64,000 nucleotides of DNA, taken from the NCBI GenBank assembly GCA_964469265.1, contig CAYXYF010000010.1:1-64000 (forward strand). Direction: 5' to 3'. A program made the position numbers and the translations under genes. This DNA is from JAEYZS01 sp964469265 (lineage in GTDB: Bacteria; Bdellovibrionota; Bdellovibrionia; Bdellovibrionales; JAEYZS01). The notes under the pieces were generated by a model. That model had not been told where the DNA came from. It saw nothing but the letters and a program-made list of their open reading frames with translations, and ran no database searches. The stretch's first letter is position 1. Each line of letters opens with the position of its first letter. Shown here one piece after another: positions 16,365 through 25,532 of the stretch.

Positions 16365-18263
16365 ATGAAGACAAAGAAAAAAGGACTCATTCGAACAGAA
16401 GCAATCATACCCGTCGTAATTCTTTTAATTTTAATTGTAGCTTACTTTCGGTTTTTCTTTGATTCGCACTTAAGATCAGGGCTTGAATGGGGAGCAAGTT
16501 ACGTTCACGGAGCGGAAGTAAATATCGGATCGATTCATTCAAGCGTTCTTGATTTATTTATTGAGATTGAGGATGTTCAGGTGACGGATAAAAACCAACC
16601 CTCTCGGAATATCGTTTCCGTCGGGACTATACGCTTTCACCTCCTACCAGATGCCATATTGCGCGCAAAGGGTGTCATTGAAGAAGCAAGCATTTTAAAT
16701 ATCCAGGCTTTTTCTCCACGACAAAGTCCTGGCTATGTGAGACCGCCATCTCAACAAGAAGGTGCCTCTATTGTGGATGATATTGAAGTTCGTGCTCAAG
16801 AACGTTTAGAGCAAAAATATTCAGCAACGATCATTTCAGATATTTTAGCCGTGGCAGGTGGAACGGATGTTGAAGAGCAGCTCAAAAATATTCAGGCGCA
16901 GCTTAAGTCTGAAGAAAAAATAAAAGAAGCTGAAGAGTTTATAAAAGCAAAAGAAGTGGAATGGAAAAGGCGCATTGAAGAACTTCCTCAGAAGAAAGAT
17001 ATAGATGCTCTACGAGCAAGGGCTGAAGCACTGAGCTTTGATACGAAAAAGCCTCTTCAATTTGCTCAAAGCCTTAAGGATGCCGAAGCTATTTATAAAG
17101 AGCTTGATCAGAAGCTCAACCTTATAAAAACAACAACCGCTGATCTGCAATCGGATGTGGCAACCACCGAAAAAACAATAAAAGATATTGAAAACTTTGT
17201 TCGTGAAGATGTGGCAGATCTTAAGAGAAAGTTTAAGATTCCGTCTCTTGATCCAAAGAGTTTTACGCAAGGGCTTTTTATGTCCATGCTCAACGAAAAG
17301 ATTGCATCCACTGAAAAATATGTGGCCGTGGCAAGAGAGTATATGCCGACACGATCTAAAGAAGATCGGCAAACACTTGTTCCGCGGAAAAGAGGTGAGG
17401 GACAAAATATTCGCTTTCCAATTACAAAAGGCTATCCCTTGTTTTGGTTAAAGAAGGCTGCCGTTTCTTCACAAGCAAATACGAGCGAGTTTAGTGGTAA
17501 TCTTTCTGGCGAGCTTACCAACGTGACATCCAGCCCGCGGTTAGTGGGCCAGCCTGCGATTCTTAAACTTGAGGGAGATTTTCCGTCACAAGAAATTCAT
17601 GGGTTTAGTGGCGAGGTCACGGTGGATCATACTCAAGATAGTCCAAAAGAGTCATTTAACTTTAGGGTGGCATCGTATCCATTAAAGGGTTTAAAGCTTA
17701 TTGAGAGTAGTGATTTGACTTTTAATATTACACAGTCCACTCCAAGGCTGAGTTTCGGTGGGGTGATTGAAGGCGGCAATATCAGCTTAGCCATTCAGAA
17801 TGTTTTTAGAGAAAATAACTACGAAATTGATGCCGACAAAAAACTTGTAAAGGATATCTTTACCCGTGTGGTTGCAGGATTACCTGAAATTGACCTCAAT
17901 GCGTCTTTTGAAGGTTCTTTTGAAAACTTTACCATGAGTTTAAATTCAAATTTGGGTTCCCACTTAGCCGATGGGTTTAAACGAGAAATCCAAGCCGAAA
18001 TCGAAAATAAACAAAAAGAAGTTGAAGCATTTGTTCAAAATAAAGTGCGAGCACAGAAGCAAAAACTGAATTCTGAATTTGCAAATTTGAAAGATCGATT
18101 AATGGGAGATTTAGGACTTCGTCAAAAATCCGTCCAAGACGAAATCAATAAAGCCAAAGCCCAAATTACAAAACAAAAAAGTTCAGGTGGAGCAACTGAC
18201 GGTGAAGCACCTAAGAGCGGCAACCCTCTTAAGGATGCCATTAAGGATCGTTTAAAGTTCTAA
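16365..18263 (+). CDS. TIGR03545 family protein, anchored with coiled coils
   Basis: A 632-residue protein of unknown function, partner of the preceding membrane protein. One N-terminal transmembrane helix (about 11-31) is followed by an AsmA-like stretch (VHGAEVNIGSIHSSVLDLFIEIEDVQV), long coiled coils at about 180-340 (repeated Lys/Glu heptads), a beta-rich middle region resembling AsmA-type domains (about 380-560), and a second coiled coil near the C-terminus (REIQAEIENKQKEVEAFVQ onward). This architecture suggests a periplasm-spanning protein that could bridge membranes, but that is inference. GGAGGG precedes the ATG. It converges on kdsA with six bases between stops. Confidence 0.72.
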   Translation: MKTKKKGLIRTEAIIPVVILLILIVAYFRFFFDSHLRSGLEWGASYVHGAEVNIGSIHSSVLDLFIEIEDVQVTDKNQPSRNIVSVGTIRFHLLPDAILRAKGVIEEASILNIQAFSPRQSPGYVRPPSQQEGASIVDDIEVRAQERLEQKYSATIISDILAVAGGTDVEEQLKNIQAQLKSEEKIKEAEEFIKAKEVEWKRRIEELPQKKDIDALRARAEALSFDTKKPLQFAQSLKDAEAIYKELDQKLNLIKTTTADLQSDVATTEKTIKDIENFVREDVADLKRKFKIPSLDPKSFTQGLFMSMLNEKIASTEKYVAVAREYMPTRSKEDRQTLVPRKRGEGQNIRFPITKGYPLFWLKKAAVSSQANTSEFSGNLSGELTNVTSSPRLVGQPAILKLEGDFPSQEIHGFSGEVTVDHTQDSPKESFNFRVASYPLKGLKLIESSDLTFNITQSTPRLSFGGVIEGGNISLAIQNVFRENNYEIDADKKLVKDIFTRVVAGLPEIDLNASFEGSFENFTMSLNSNLGSHLADGFKREIQAEIENKQKEVEAFVQNKVRAQKQKLNSEFANLKDRLMGDLGLRQKSVQDEINKAKAQITKQKSSGGATDGEAPKSGNPLKDAIKDRLKF

Positions 18264-18269
18264 AAAGTT

Positions 18270-19121
18270 CTAAGACGAATGAGTCGCAAAGATCACTTTC
18301 AGATTTGTGAGGATCTCTTTCATTTGCTTTAACGGAATGGAAGTTGGCCCATCGCAAAGTGCTTCATCTGGGTTTGGATGGGTTTCAAAGAATAAACCAT
18401 CAACTCCCACTGCAACGGCAGCTCTCGCTAATGGCCACGACATCTCTCGACGGCCACCACTTGAGTCGCCTTGAGCACCTGGTAGCTGTGTGGAGTGTGT
18501 GCAGTCCATAATTACTGGAAAGCCAAGCTTTCTCATCTCAACTAAGCCAGTCATATCATTTACCAAACGATTATAACCAAAGGTTGTTCCTCGCTCACAG
18601 AGTAAGATCTTATTATTACCTGCTTGTACAGCCTTGTTTGCAACGCTTTTCATATCCCAAGGCGCTAGGAACTGTCCTTTCTTAATGTGCAAGACCTTTC
18701 CTGTTTTAGCAGCGCTAATGATAAGATCAGTTTGTCGGCACAAGAATGCTGGAATTTGAATAACATCTGCATATTCAGAGACGTATTCCATTTGGTCGGT
18801 TTCATGAACGTCTGTTAAAAGAGGTGCATCCACAGCTTTTTTGATTTCATTTAAAATCTTTAAACCTTCCTTCATGCCGTGGCCGCGGAACTTATCGCCG
18901 CTTTGTCGATTGGCCTTGTCAAAGGAGCATTTTAAGATCCAAGGAATATTGAGTTCAGAAGTGATCTTTTTTAATTCTTGAGCGACTTCAATAACCATTC
19001 CTTTGTCTTCAACAATATCGGGCCCAGCAAAGAGAACAAGATTTTTTCCGTCACCCCAAGTGTAAGTCTTATTTCCGATTTTCATCTCGACTGTTTTTTG
19101 AAGAGGTTTAAAATCACTCAT
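18270..19121 (-). CDS. kdsA: 3-deoxy-8-phosphooctulonate synthase
   Basis: Condenses PEP with arabinose-5-phosphate to KDO-8-phosphate for LPS inner core. The 283-residue TIM barrel shows LVLFAGPDIVEDKGM, KCSFDKANRQSGDKFRGHGM, LTDVHETDQM, DVIQIPAFLCRQTDL, KKGQFLAPWDM and the C-terminal GVDGLFFETHPNPDEALCDG loop. The usual family phrase is AGPCxxES; here the Cys position is Asp (GPDIVED). Arg and Lys substrate residues in KANRQS and RQTD are present. It overlaps kdsC by four bases (ATGA), so the two enzymes are translated together. Confidence 0.95.
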   Translation of the reverse strand: MSDFKPLQKTVEMKIGNKTYTWGDGKNLVLFAGPDIVEDKGMVIEVAQELKKITSELNIPWILKCSFDKANRQSGDKFRGHGMKEGLKILNEIKKAVDAPLLTDVHETDQMEYVSEYADVIQIPAFLCRQTDLIISAAKTGKVLHIKKGQFLAPWDMKSVANKAVQAGNNKILLCERGTTFGYNRLVNDMTGLVEMRKLGFPVIMDCTHSTQLPGAQGDSSGGRREMSWPLARAAVAVGVDGLFFETHPNPDEALCDGPTSIPLKQMKEILTNLKVIFATHSS

Positions 19122-19687
19122 TTCCGTTTTCCTTTTTTCAGATTTAGCTTTTTAACAGTTTTAACTTTTTTAGAGCCTAAGAGAAGATCGCATATTTCTC
19201 TAACAGCGCCCATTCCGCCCGCTCGTTTTGTAATATATTTTGCGGCTTTTTTAGCCTCAGGGACAGCGCCTGGAACACTTGCAGAAAATCCAACCCGTTT
19301 TAATACGGGAACATCGGGAAGATCATCACCGATGTATGCGATTTCTTTTTCTTTCAGGCCAGTTTTTTTAAGAAAATCTTCAAAGCATGGAATTTTATCT
19401 TCTGCACCTTCATAAAGGTGTGCGATCGCAAATTTCTTGGCGCGCTCTCGAATGTCGTCAGAGTCTGAGCCCGTAATAATCCCAACGATGTAACCTTCTT
19501 TGATGAGCATCTTTAAACCCAATCCGTCGTAAATATTGAAGGTGCGCCGCCATTGACCAGGAGACTCCATCCAGATTTGTCCGTTGGTCATAATGCCATC
19601 GACATCAATTAAAAAAGCCTTAATGTTTTTAAGATTTTTAGGTTGTCCCAATCCTTTAAATCTAATCTTCGAGACGATGTGAGTCAA
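19118..19687 (-). CDS. kdsC: 3-deoxy-D-manno-octulosonate 8-phosphate phosphatase
   Basis: HAD-family phosphatase that removes phosphate from the KdsA product to give KDO. The 189-residue protein has the class C0 HAD pattern: FLIDVDGIMTNG (DxD at about 27-29), GLGLKMLIKEGYIVGIITGSDSD, a Lys before IPCFEDF, and AYIGDDLPDVPVLKRVG as motif IV. The C-terminus carries a basic tail (SKKVKTVKKLNLKKGKRK). The start is TTG at 19687; its TTGA overlaps the TGA ending a preceding short reading frame, and there is no strong ribosome-binding site of its own. Confidence 0.93.
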   Translation of the reverse strand: MTHIVSKIRFKGLGQPKNLKNIKAFLIDVDGIMTNGQIWMESPGQWRRTFNIYDGLGLKMLIKEGYIVGIITGSDSDDIRERAKKFAIAHLYEGAEDKIPCFEDFLKKTGLKEKEIAYIGDDLPDVPVLKRVGFSASVPGAVPEAKKAAKYITKRAGGMGAVREICDLLLGSKKVKTVKKLNLKKGKRK

Positions 19688-19761
19688 GCTGCCGCTTCGG
19701 TTTCCGCTTTTGCCTCAGGCTATTGGCTGATGAGGATGTGGTCAGTTGTGATTTTCGGCAT
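19684..19761 (-). other. Short interrupted reading frame coupled to kdsC
   Basis: An ATG at 19761 with TTAGGAGCAACG upstream opens MPKITTDHILISQ, then meets TAG (19722-19720). The same frame continues with a plausible coding-like PEAKAETEAAA and ends in TGA (19686-19684) that overlaps the TTG start of kdsC. It could be a broken small gene, a leader peptide for coupling, or chance. No homologue is recognised. Confidence 0.3.
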
Positions 19762-19800
19762 AAACGTTGCTCCTAATAAGTCCATTGACGCGGAGGAAGA

Positions 19801-20289
19801 ATGGCTCAAAACGACATCGTTAGTTCTGTAAAATCAGATCACAATGCGATTAAAGAGCTTTTGCAAAAAGCAATGAACGAAGAGCACTCCTTTGAAGAGA
19901 GTCTATCTCTTTATAAAGACCTATCTGTTTTGATTACTGCCCACATTAAGGCCGAAGAAGCAGTTCTTTACGTTAAGCTTGCGCAACATAACGAACATAA
20001 GAAGTACGCTTATCAGGGCTTTGAGGATCATGGTCTTGTCGAGCTTCTCATAGAGGAAATGAAATCGGAACGTAACCTTGATCGATGGCGAGCAAAATTT
20101 GAAACCCTTTGTAAGCTTATTGATCGTCATATTGATGAAGAAGAATCTGAATACTTTCCGAGAGTAAAAAGTACTTACTCTGACACCCAGCTTGTTGAGA
20201 TGGGTACAGAGTATAAAGAAGTGTTTGAAAGCTTTCTACGATCTCAAAGTAGCTTTGCGTCTGAGATGAAGGATATGACCACTCATTAA
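19801..20289 (+). CDS. Hemerythrin-like domain protein
   Basis: A 162-residue all-helical protein with the hemerythrin metal-ligand pattern: SVKSDHNAIKELL (His in helix 1), LITAHIKAEEAVLY (HxxxE), GFEDHGLVELLIEEM and LIDRHIDEEESEYFPRV (HxxxE). Such proteins bind a di-iron centre and sense or carry O2, NO or iron. There is no signal peptide, so it is cytosolic. CGGAGGAAG lies immediately before the ATG. The oxidoreductase gene follows 17 bases later with its own strong ribosome-binding site. Role in this organism is unknown. Confidence 0.85.
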   Translation: MAQNDIVSSVKSDHNAIKELLQKAMNEEHSFEESLSLYKDLSVLITAHIKAEEAVLYVKLAQHNEHKKYAYQGFEDHGLVELLIEEMKSERNLDRWRAKFETLCKLIDRHIDEEESEYFPRVKSTYSDTQLVEMGTEYKEVFESFLRSQSSFASEMKDMTTH

Positions 20290-20306
20290 CAACGGAGGAA
20301 AAAGTT

Positions 20307-21491
20307 ATGGCTCAGAAAAAGAAAACAACCCAGAAGGGAAAAAGCTCAGCAAAGAAGACTCAGACGAACAAAGATACAGAGAAGAAAATTCGCTATGCTG
20401 TTATGGGACTGGGTCATATTGCGCAGGTCGCGGTACTTCCAGCATTTAAAAATGCCGAAAACAGTGAGTTGGTCGCGTTGATATCAGAGGATCGAACAAA
20501 ACTAAAAAAACTAGGTGATAAATATAAGGTTGATGAATCTTGCCGCTACTTTAACGATGAATTCCCGTGGTGTCTGCATGATGCTGATGTGGATGTTTTG
20601 TATCTTTGCACACCCAATGACCTTCATACGAAGTATGTGATGAGTGCACTCAATGAAGGCGTTCACGTCCTCTGTGAAAAACCTTTAACTATCACTGAAG
20701 GCGAGTGTTACGACATGATTGATGCAGCTGAAGAAAATGGTTGTCATCTCATGACCGCTTACCGGTTGCATTTTGAAGAGGCCAATCTTGACGCCATAAA
20801 GATTGCGGGTTCAGAATTAGGAGAATTAAGAATATTTAGTTCTGTTTTTTCAATGAATGTCACCGATAAGGACAACATTCGGCTCAATGAAACTTGGCGC
20901 GGTGGCGGGCCAATGTGGGATATCGGAATATACTGTATCAACGCAGTACGCGGAATTTTCCGAGACGAACCCATTGAGGTTTTTGCCATGGCTGAAAACA
21001 ACGGAGATTCACGATTTAGCGTTACTGACGAAATGATCACTGTAAATATGAGATTCCCTAAAAATCGTCTGGCGACATTCACATGTAGTTTCGGTGCGGA
21101 TTCCTGTTCAAAGTTTGATGTGGTGGGAACAAAGGGCCGCTTGCATCTTGAAAAGGCTTATGAGTATGCCGCTGACCGAGAACTAACAGTTTACAAGGAC
21201 GACAAGAAAGCTCGAACCAAAAAATATAAAAAATCAGATCAATTTGCTCCTGAAATTCAGTATTTCTCAGAGTGCATTTTGAAAAATCGAGTTCCTGAGC
21301 CATCAGCCCATGAAGGATTAGCGGATGTTCGTATTATCCAAGCTATTTTGCAATCGTTAGACTACGGACAAGCTGTTTTACTCGATCAGGATAAGGAGCC
21401 TTCGGTGCGCTATCCTCAATTTAAACAAAAAATGAGAAAGCCTCCAGTTCGTAAACCCGACACAGTCCACGTCACAGGGCCCACGAATTAG
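20307..21491 (+). CDS. Gfo/Idh/MocA family oxidoreductase
   Basis: A 394-residue NAD(P)-dependent oxidoreductase of sugars or related compounds. After a Lys-rich extension (1-28) comes the Rossmann motif AVMGLGHIAQVA (about 31-42), CTPNDLHTKYV, and the HVLCEKPLT motif whose Lys is catalytic. The C-terminal alpha/beta domain includes RGGGPMWDIGIYCINAVRGIF, typical of the glucose-fructose-oxidoreductase branch. No signal peptide. Substrate cannot be named; the gene lies alone among unrelated neighbours. A Pro-rich C-terminal tail follows the domain. Confidence 0.9.
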   Translation: MAQKKKTTQKGKSSAKKTQTNKDTEKKIRYAVMGLGHIAQVAVLPAFKNAENSELVALISEDRTKLKKLGDKYKVDESCRYFNDEFPWCLHDADVDVLYLCTPNDLHTKYVMSALNEGVHVLCEKPLTITEGECYDMIDAAEENGCHLMTAYRLHFEEANLDAIKIAGSELGELRIFSSVFSMNVTDKDNIRLNETWRGGGPMWDIGIYCINAVRGIFRDEPIEVFAMAENNGDSRFSVTDEMITVNMRFPKNRLATFTCSFGADSCSKFDVVGTKGRLHLEKAYEYAADRELTVYKDDKKARTKKYKKSDQFAPEIQYFSECILKNRVPEPSAHEGLADVRIIQAILQSLDYGQAVLLDQDKEPSVRYPQFKQKMRKPPVRKPDTVHVTGPTN

Positions 21492-21529
21492 CATTTGATT
21501 TTAAACTTGGAAATCCGTACCATGTCCCT

Positions 21530-22405
21530 ATGGTGGTCGGAAAAAAAGCAATTGGTTATGCATTCGCAGGGGCAGTCTTTACGGTATTTTTAATCTGGCT
21601 TTTTGAAGGTCGAAGGATTGTCGCAAAAGTTGGAGATTTTAAAATCTACAGTGAGGACGTCGAGTACCGCAATAGACTCATTAAGCATAGTTATCCTCAA
21701 GAGAAATCTACCCCTGGTTACGATCAACTGGTAAGGGCCTACACCAAATATCAAATCATGCGAAACAACGGATATGACCGAATTGATAAGCGTCTTGAGA
21801 CCGAACTTGAAAGAATGGAAAAAGAGACGCGAGATCCCTCGGCTCTTCAGCGAATCAAAGAAGAGGTTTTTGACGGGAAGGTTTCCGTATTTAAACGAGC
21901 CCTTGTTATTCCTGCGGCCGTCGAAGAAGAAATTTATTTTGGTTTTTTCGATGGAAACAATTCGCTTCACAAAAATACTCAAAAAACCACACAAAGTTAT
22001 TATGAAGAAATCAAATCTACCAATAAAGACCTAAAAGCCTTTGCTGAAGAAAAAGGTCTCATTTATCGCAAGTTTCAGATTTCAAAAAAATTTGGAGTTC
22101 TTCCAATCAATATAAAGACGAACAAAGTTGATGGTGATTTTATGATGGAAGCACGAAGCAGACGGCCCGATGACGAAATGGTCAAGTATTGGTTTGAGGT
22201 GATTCTAAAAGAACTAAAGCCTGGCGATCTTATATCCCAGCCTATTGACAATAAAGAATCATGGCAGATCGGAAAGCTTGTGTCTCAGAAAGGGAAGGAT
22301 GAAAAGGTTGTTGAGGTTATCATTGTTCCAAAACGATCCTTTTCAGATTTCATTGAGGCAGAAAAAGATCGTGTCCCCGTACGGACAGGTTTTTTTCTGT
22401 TTTAG
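21530..22405 (+). CDS. Membrane-anchored SurA/PpiC-like N-domain protein
   Basis: A 291-residue protein with one N-terminal transmembrane helix (about 8-24) and a periplasmic remainder. The segment VAKVGDFKIYSEDVEYRNRLI resembles the start of SurA/PrsA chaperone domains, and the fold seems largely helical. A region near 210-275 (LKPGDLISQPIDNKESWQIGKLV) is reminiscent of a parvulin domain, but it is weak. I infer a periplasmic folding helper. The ribosome-binding site is not clear and the start is taken at the first ATG before the helix. Confidence 0.5.
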   Translation: MVVGKKAIGYAFAGAVFTVFLIWLFEGRRIVAKVGDFKIYSEDVEYRNRLIKHSYPQEKSTPGYDQLVRAYTKYQIMRNNGYDRIDKRLETELERMEKETRDPSALQRIKEEVFDGKVSVFKRALVIPAAVEEEIYFGFFDGNNSLHKNTQKTTQSYYEEIKSTNKDLKAFAEEKGLIYRKFQISKKFGVLPINIKTNKVDGDFMMEARSRRPDDEMVKYWFEVILKELKPGDLISQPIDNKESWQIGKLVSQKGKDEKVVEVIIVPKRSFSDFIEAEKDRVPVRTGFFLF

Positions 22406-22508
22406 TGCGGGCCAACAGGCATGGAATTTGAGTGTATTTAGATCAAACCATTAGGCTCCGATAAATACTATAGCACGTTTATGTATGCGGTATGTATGTG
22501 GGTACATT

Positions 22509-24737
22509 ATGTTAAAAATGAATTTTCTTAAATTCTGTTTAATACTCTTGGGAATTCTATTCTTACCCGCCCTTTCCTATGCCCAATTTTTTAATCTTGG
22601 CGCATTTTGGAAAAACGCTAAAGTTGAAGAAGCCCATCCAGGTGAATGGTCTGTAAGGATGCATGCTCCAGAGCCGACTAGTCGTGCGTCGGCAGTTTGG
22701 ACGGGTACTGAGATGATTATCTTTGGTGGTTTCATTCACTCAACCCAAACTACGGATAAAGGATACCGTTACAATCCCACGACGGACACATGGGCGTTGT
22801 TGCCTTTAGAAAATGGGCCTAGTTCTAGAGGACGTCATACGATGACATGGACTGGGACGGAAGCAATCGTTTGGGGTGGAGTTCAATATAACGGCACTTG
22901 GTGGAGCGTCTTAAATACAGGAGCAAAATACAATCCAGCAACAGATACGTGGATAGCGATGCCTACAACGGGAGCCCCAGCAGCGGTTTATAATCATACG
23001 GCGGTGTGGACAGACTCGCAGGTGATTGTTTGGGGAGGTAATCTCGACGGTTCAGATACAAGCCGAAGCGGAGGGGTTTACGACCCGTCAACAAATACTT
23101 GGATTAGAAATACTTCCGAAGGGTCAGGTGTTCCTGTAGCTAGAGAAGGTCACGGCGCAGTCTGGGATGGTTCGTCAATGATTGTTTGGGGTGGAAGTGT
23201 GAGCAGTTACTGGGTCAATAAATATGATCCTACTACCGATAGCTGGACATATATTGCCGCTGCCGACTACCCCGCGCTTCGAAAATTTTACCAATATGTT
23301 TGGACGGGAACAGAGTTTGTAGTTTTTGGTGGACAAGCTTGGAATTCAGCAACAGCCCAAGCTGGTGGAGCAAAGTTTAATCCGACGACGAACACTTGGT
23401 CTCCTATTGAAACAGCGGGAGCACCTTCTGCTCGGTACGGTCACTCTATGGAGTGGGATGGAACGAACATCATCATTTGGGGTGGGACTCCATATGACCT
23501 CGGTGAGACTTATAAATACAACCCCTCAACCGACACTTGGTCGCAAAGTTATTACTTAAATACGCCGTCTGTTCGACACAATGCTGCCACGGTATGGACT
23601 GGTACTGAAATGATCGTTTGGGGTGGTAATGGTTCCATTGGTTATTTAAAAGATGGAGGTAAATTTAATCCTTCAACAGATACATGGACACAAATTACTT
23701 CAGGGCGGTCGGCTCCTTACATCCCAGGTTATGCAACTGCAGTTTGGACTGGCAGTGAAGTTCTTTTTTTTGGGGGATCAAACGGAACTGCATCGAACCA
23801 AGGTTATCGGTACAATTATGCGACTGATACTTGGTCTGCTATGGATACAACGAATGCTTATGCAAAAATTTATCATACGGCAGTTTGGACTGGGACGGAG
23901 ATGATAGTATGGGGAGGCGATAACGCGACTTCAGTGTCTCGGGCGGGCGCAGCTTATAATCCTACAACAGACACTTGGACCCAAATCACAACAACAAGTG
24001 CGCCTACGGCAAGACGACGTCATGTCGCTGTTTGGACGGGATCACAAATGATTGTTTGGGGTGGGTGGGATAACACTGATGTTCTAGATACAGGGGCAAG
24101 GCTGACTTGGCCAGCTGGTGGCACGGGCTCATGGGCGGCAACGTCAACGACCAACCGGCCAGGGGCTGTTAATTATCATGAAGCCGTTTGGACTGGAACG
24201 GAAATGTATGTCATGGGCGGACTGCACTACCTTTGTAGCGGAACATGTAATCAAAATACGCGAGTAACTGTAAAAAGTTATAATCCCAGCTCAGACACTT
24301 GGACAACAAGAGCGGATATGAATGAGTCCCGTTATCGTCAGGCTGCTGTATGGACAGGAGATAAGATCCTTGTTTGGGGCGGAACAGTTGGCACGGGGAC
24401 TAGTGTTATCGGTTATAGCTATAGCTATAGAGACTCTGGCGAAGTCTACAATCCTGCGACAGACACNNNNNNNNNNNNNNNNNNNNNNNNNNNNNNNNNN
24501 NNNNNNNNNNNNNNNNNNNNNNNNNNNNNNNNNNNNNNNNNNNNNNNNNNNNNNNNNNNNNNNNNNGTTTTAACAGATTGCGCGAAAAAATTAAATTCAG
24601 GAACTTGTGAAGCAGTTACGGGTTGTGATTGGTCAGGTGGTTCGTGTGCTAGTAATTGTTCAGAACCCCTCACTCAGTCCGCCTGTGAAAAGATTTATAC
24701 ATGCGAATGGAGTGGTGGTAGCTGTCAGTCTGAGTAG
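22509..24737 (+). CDS. Secreted Kelch-repeat protein, interrupted by an assembly gap
   Basis: A large exported protein, at least 740 residues. A signal peptide (NFLKFCLILLGILFLPALSYAQ) follows the ATG at 22509, preferred over 22485 because it leads straight into the signal. At least twelve Kelch-type repeats of about 45-55 residues follow, each with an AVWTGTEMIVWGG core and a YNPTTDTW strand, so it should form one or two beta-propellers. The gap at 24467-24566 cuts the repeat region. After it, in the listed frame, two Cys-rich units end CDWSGGSC and CEWSGGSC. Continuity across the gap is not proven, as the true length is unknown. Function is unknown; surface binding is plausible. Confidence 0.75.
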   Translation: MLKMNFLKFCLILLGILFLPALSYAQFFNLGAFWKNAKVEEAHPGEWSVRMHAPEPTSRASAVWTGTEMIIFGGFIHSTQTTDKGYRYNPTTDTWALLPLENGPSSRGRHTMTWTGTEAIVWGGVQYNGTWWSVLNTGAKYNPATDTWIAMPTTGAPAAVYNHTAVWTDSQVIVWGGNLDGSDTSRSGGVYDPSTNTWIRNTSEGSGVPVAREGHGAVWDGSSMIVWGGSVSSYWVNKYDPTTDSWTYIAAADYPALRKFYQYVWTGTEFVVFGGQAWNSATAQAGGAKFNPTTNTWSPIETAGAPSARYGHSMEWDGTNIIIWGGTPYDLGETYKYNPSTDTWSQSYYLNTPSVRHNAATVWTGTEMIVWGGNGSIGYLKDGGKFNPSTDTWTQITSGRSAPYIPGYATAVWTGSEVLFFGGSNGTASNQGYRYNYATDTWSAMDTTNAYAKIYHTAVWTGTEMIVWGGDNATSVSRAGAAYNPTTDTWTQITTTSAPTARRRHVAVWTGSQMIVWGGWDNTDVLDTGARLTWPAGGTGSWAATSTTNRPGAVNYHEAVWTGTEMYVMGGLHYLCSGTCNQNTRVTVKSYNPSSDTWTTRADMNESRYRQAAVWTGDKILVWGGTVGTGTSVIGYSYSYRDSGEVYNPATDXXXXXXXXXXXXXXXXXXXXXXXXXXXXXXXXXXVLTDCAKKLNSGTCEAVTGCDWSGGSCASNCSEPLTQSACEKIYTCEWSGGSCQSE
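24467..24566. other. 100-N scaffold gap
   Basis: Exactly 100 N, the usual placeholder for a gap of unknown size, inside the Kelch-repeat gene. Near-identical repeats probably broke the assembly. Confidence 0.95.
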
Positions 24738-24752
24738 GTGAGGCATTGCGGG

Positions 24753-25532
24753 TTAGGTGCGTGAGGACTTAACGAGTTTCTTTTTTTGGTTTTCTTTATA
24801 AACCTGAAAGTAAAGCATCAGTGAGGAGAGAAGGCCTGATGTGAGCACTGGAATTATAAAGCCCCAAAACTGAAAGTGTATAAATGCAAAACCAGAGACG
24901 ACGGAGCCAAAAATAAAAAATGCAATAATACCCAAGCGCATAACGTTGGCGCGCTCGTCGTCAGGTGTAAATACGGTTTTGTCATGGAATAAATCTCTAT
25001 GGATTTGTCGAACTAATCCGATACCAAGGTCAGTTGTAATTCCCGTAAGATGAGTTGTTCTAACGACGGATCTTGAAACCGTTGTGATCGTTCCGTTCTG
25101 GATTCCGCAGATCAAACACAAAAGACCTAAAAGAACATAATCACGTGTTAAAGCAAGAGGCTCTCCGAACTTTCCAAATTCTCCGAGAAGACCACCAACA
25201 AATACAATCAAGGTAAGAATAAAAATAATCCCGAAGCTCATGTAGTAGCGAGGTTTTTTGTGAAGTTGCAATCTAAGATCAACTAAAAAGCCGCTGATCA
25301 TAACACCAAATAAGAAAAATAAAGGAACCGCTAGCATCCCGATAGCTTCATTGCCAGAAGTTTGATTGATCTCATAACCAAAAAAAGTTGCAAATCCTGT
25401 GACGTGGGAGACAAACCTATGACATGCAAGAAATCCTCCCATATTCAAAACGCCACCTTGGAATGCCATGGACATCCAAATTGCGATATTATGTCTGTTG
25501 TAATGGGAAATGGACTCGTTTCCAAATAACAC
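24753..25532 (-). CDS. YoaK/DUF1275-family membrane protein
   Basis: A 259-residue integral membrane protein with about six or seven hydrophobic helices. The N-terminal MAFQGGVLNMGGFLACHRFVSHVTGFATFFG and the central LLCLICGIQNGTITTVSRSVVRTTHLTGITTDLG are hallmarks of the DUF1275 (YoaK) family, whose function is not established. The start is GTG with AGAGG six bases upstream. It is divergent from the MFS-HEAT gene, separated by 167 bases, and tail-to-tail with the Kelch gene. Confidence 0.85.
   Translation of the reverse strand: MLFGNESISHYNRHNIAIWMSMAFQGGVLNMGGFLACHRFVSHVTGFATFFGYEINQTSGNEAIGMLAVPLFFLFGVMISGFLVDLRLQLHKKPRYYMSFGIIFILTLIVFVGGLLGEFGKFGEPLALTRDYVLLGLLCLICGIQNGTITTVSRSVVRTTHLTGITTDLGIGLVRQIHRDLFHDKTVFTPDDERANVMRLGIIAFFIFGSVVSGFAFIHFQFWGFIIPVLTSGLLSSLMLYFQVYKENQKKKLVKSSRT

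Noticed and set aside
19720..19722. TAG before kdsC as a recoded stop (pyrrolysine or suppressed amber)
   Set aside because: No other gene in the window contains an internal TAG, and no recoding signal is visible.
19643..19831. Plus-strand 62-codon frame upstream of the hemerythrin gene
   Set aside because: It lies mostly over the divergent promoter region and kdsC start, lacks a ribosome-binding site and has no recognisable features.
24410..24432. TAGCTA-type short tandem repeat as a phase-variation tract
   Set aside because: Only about two and a half units, in frame and encoding YSYSY; too short to support slippage control.
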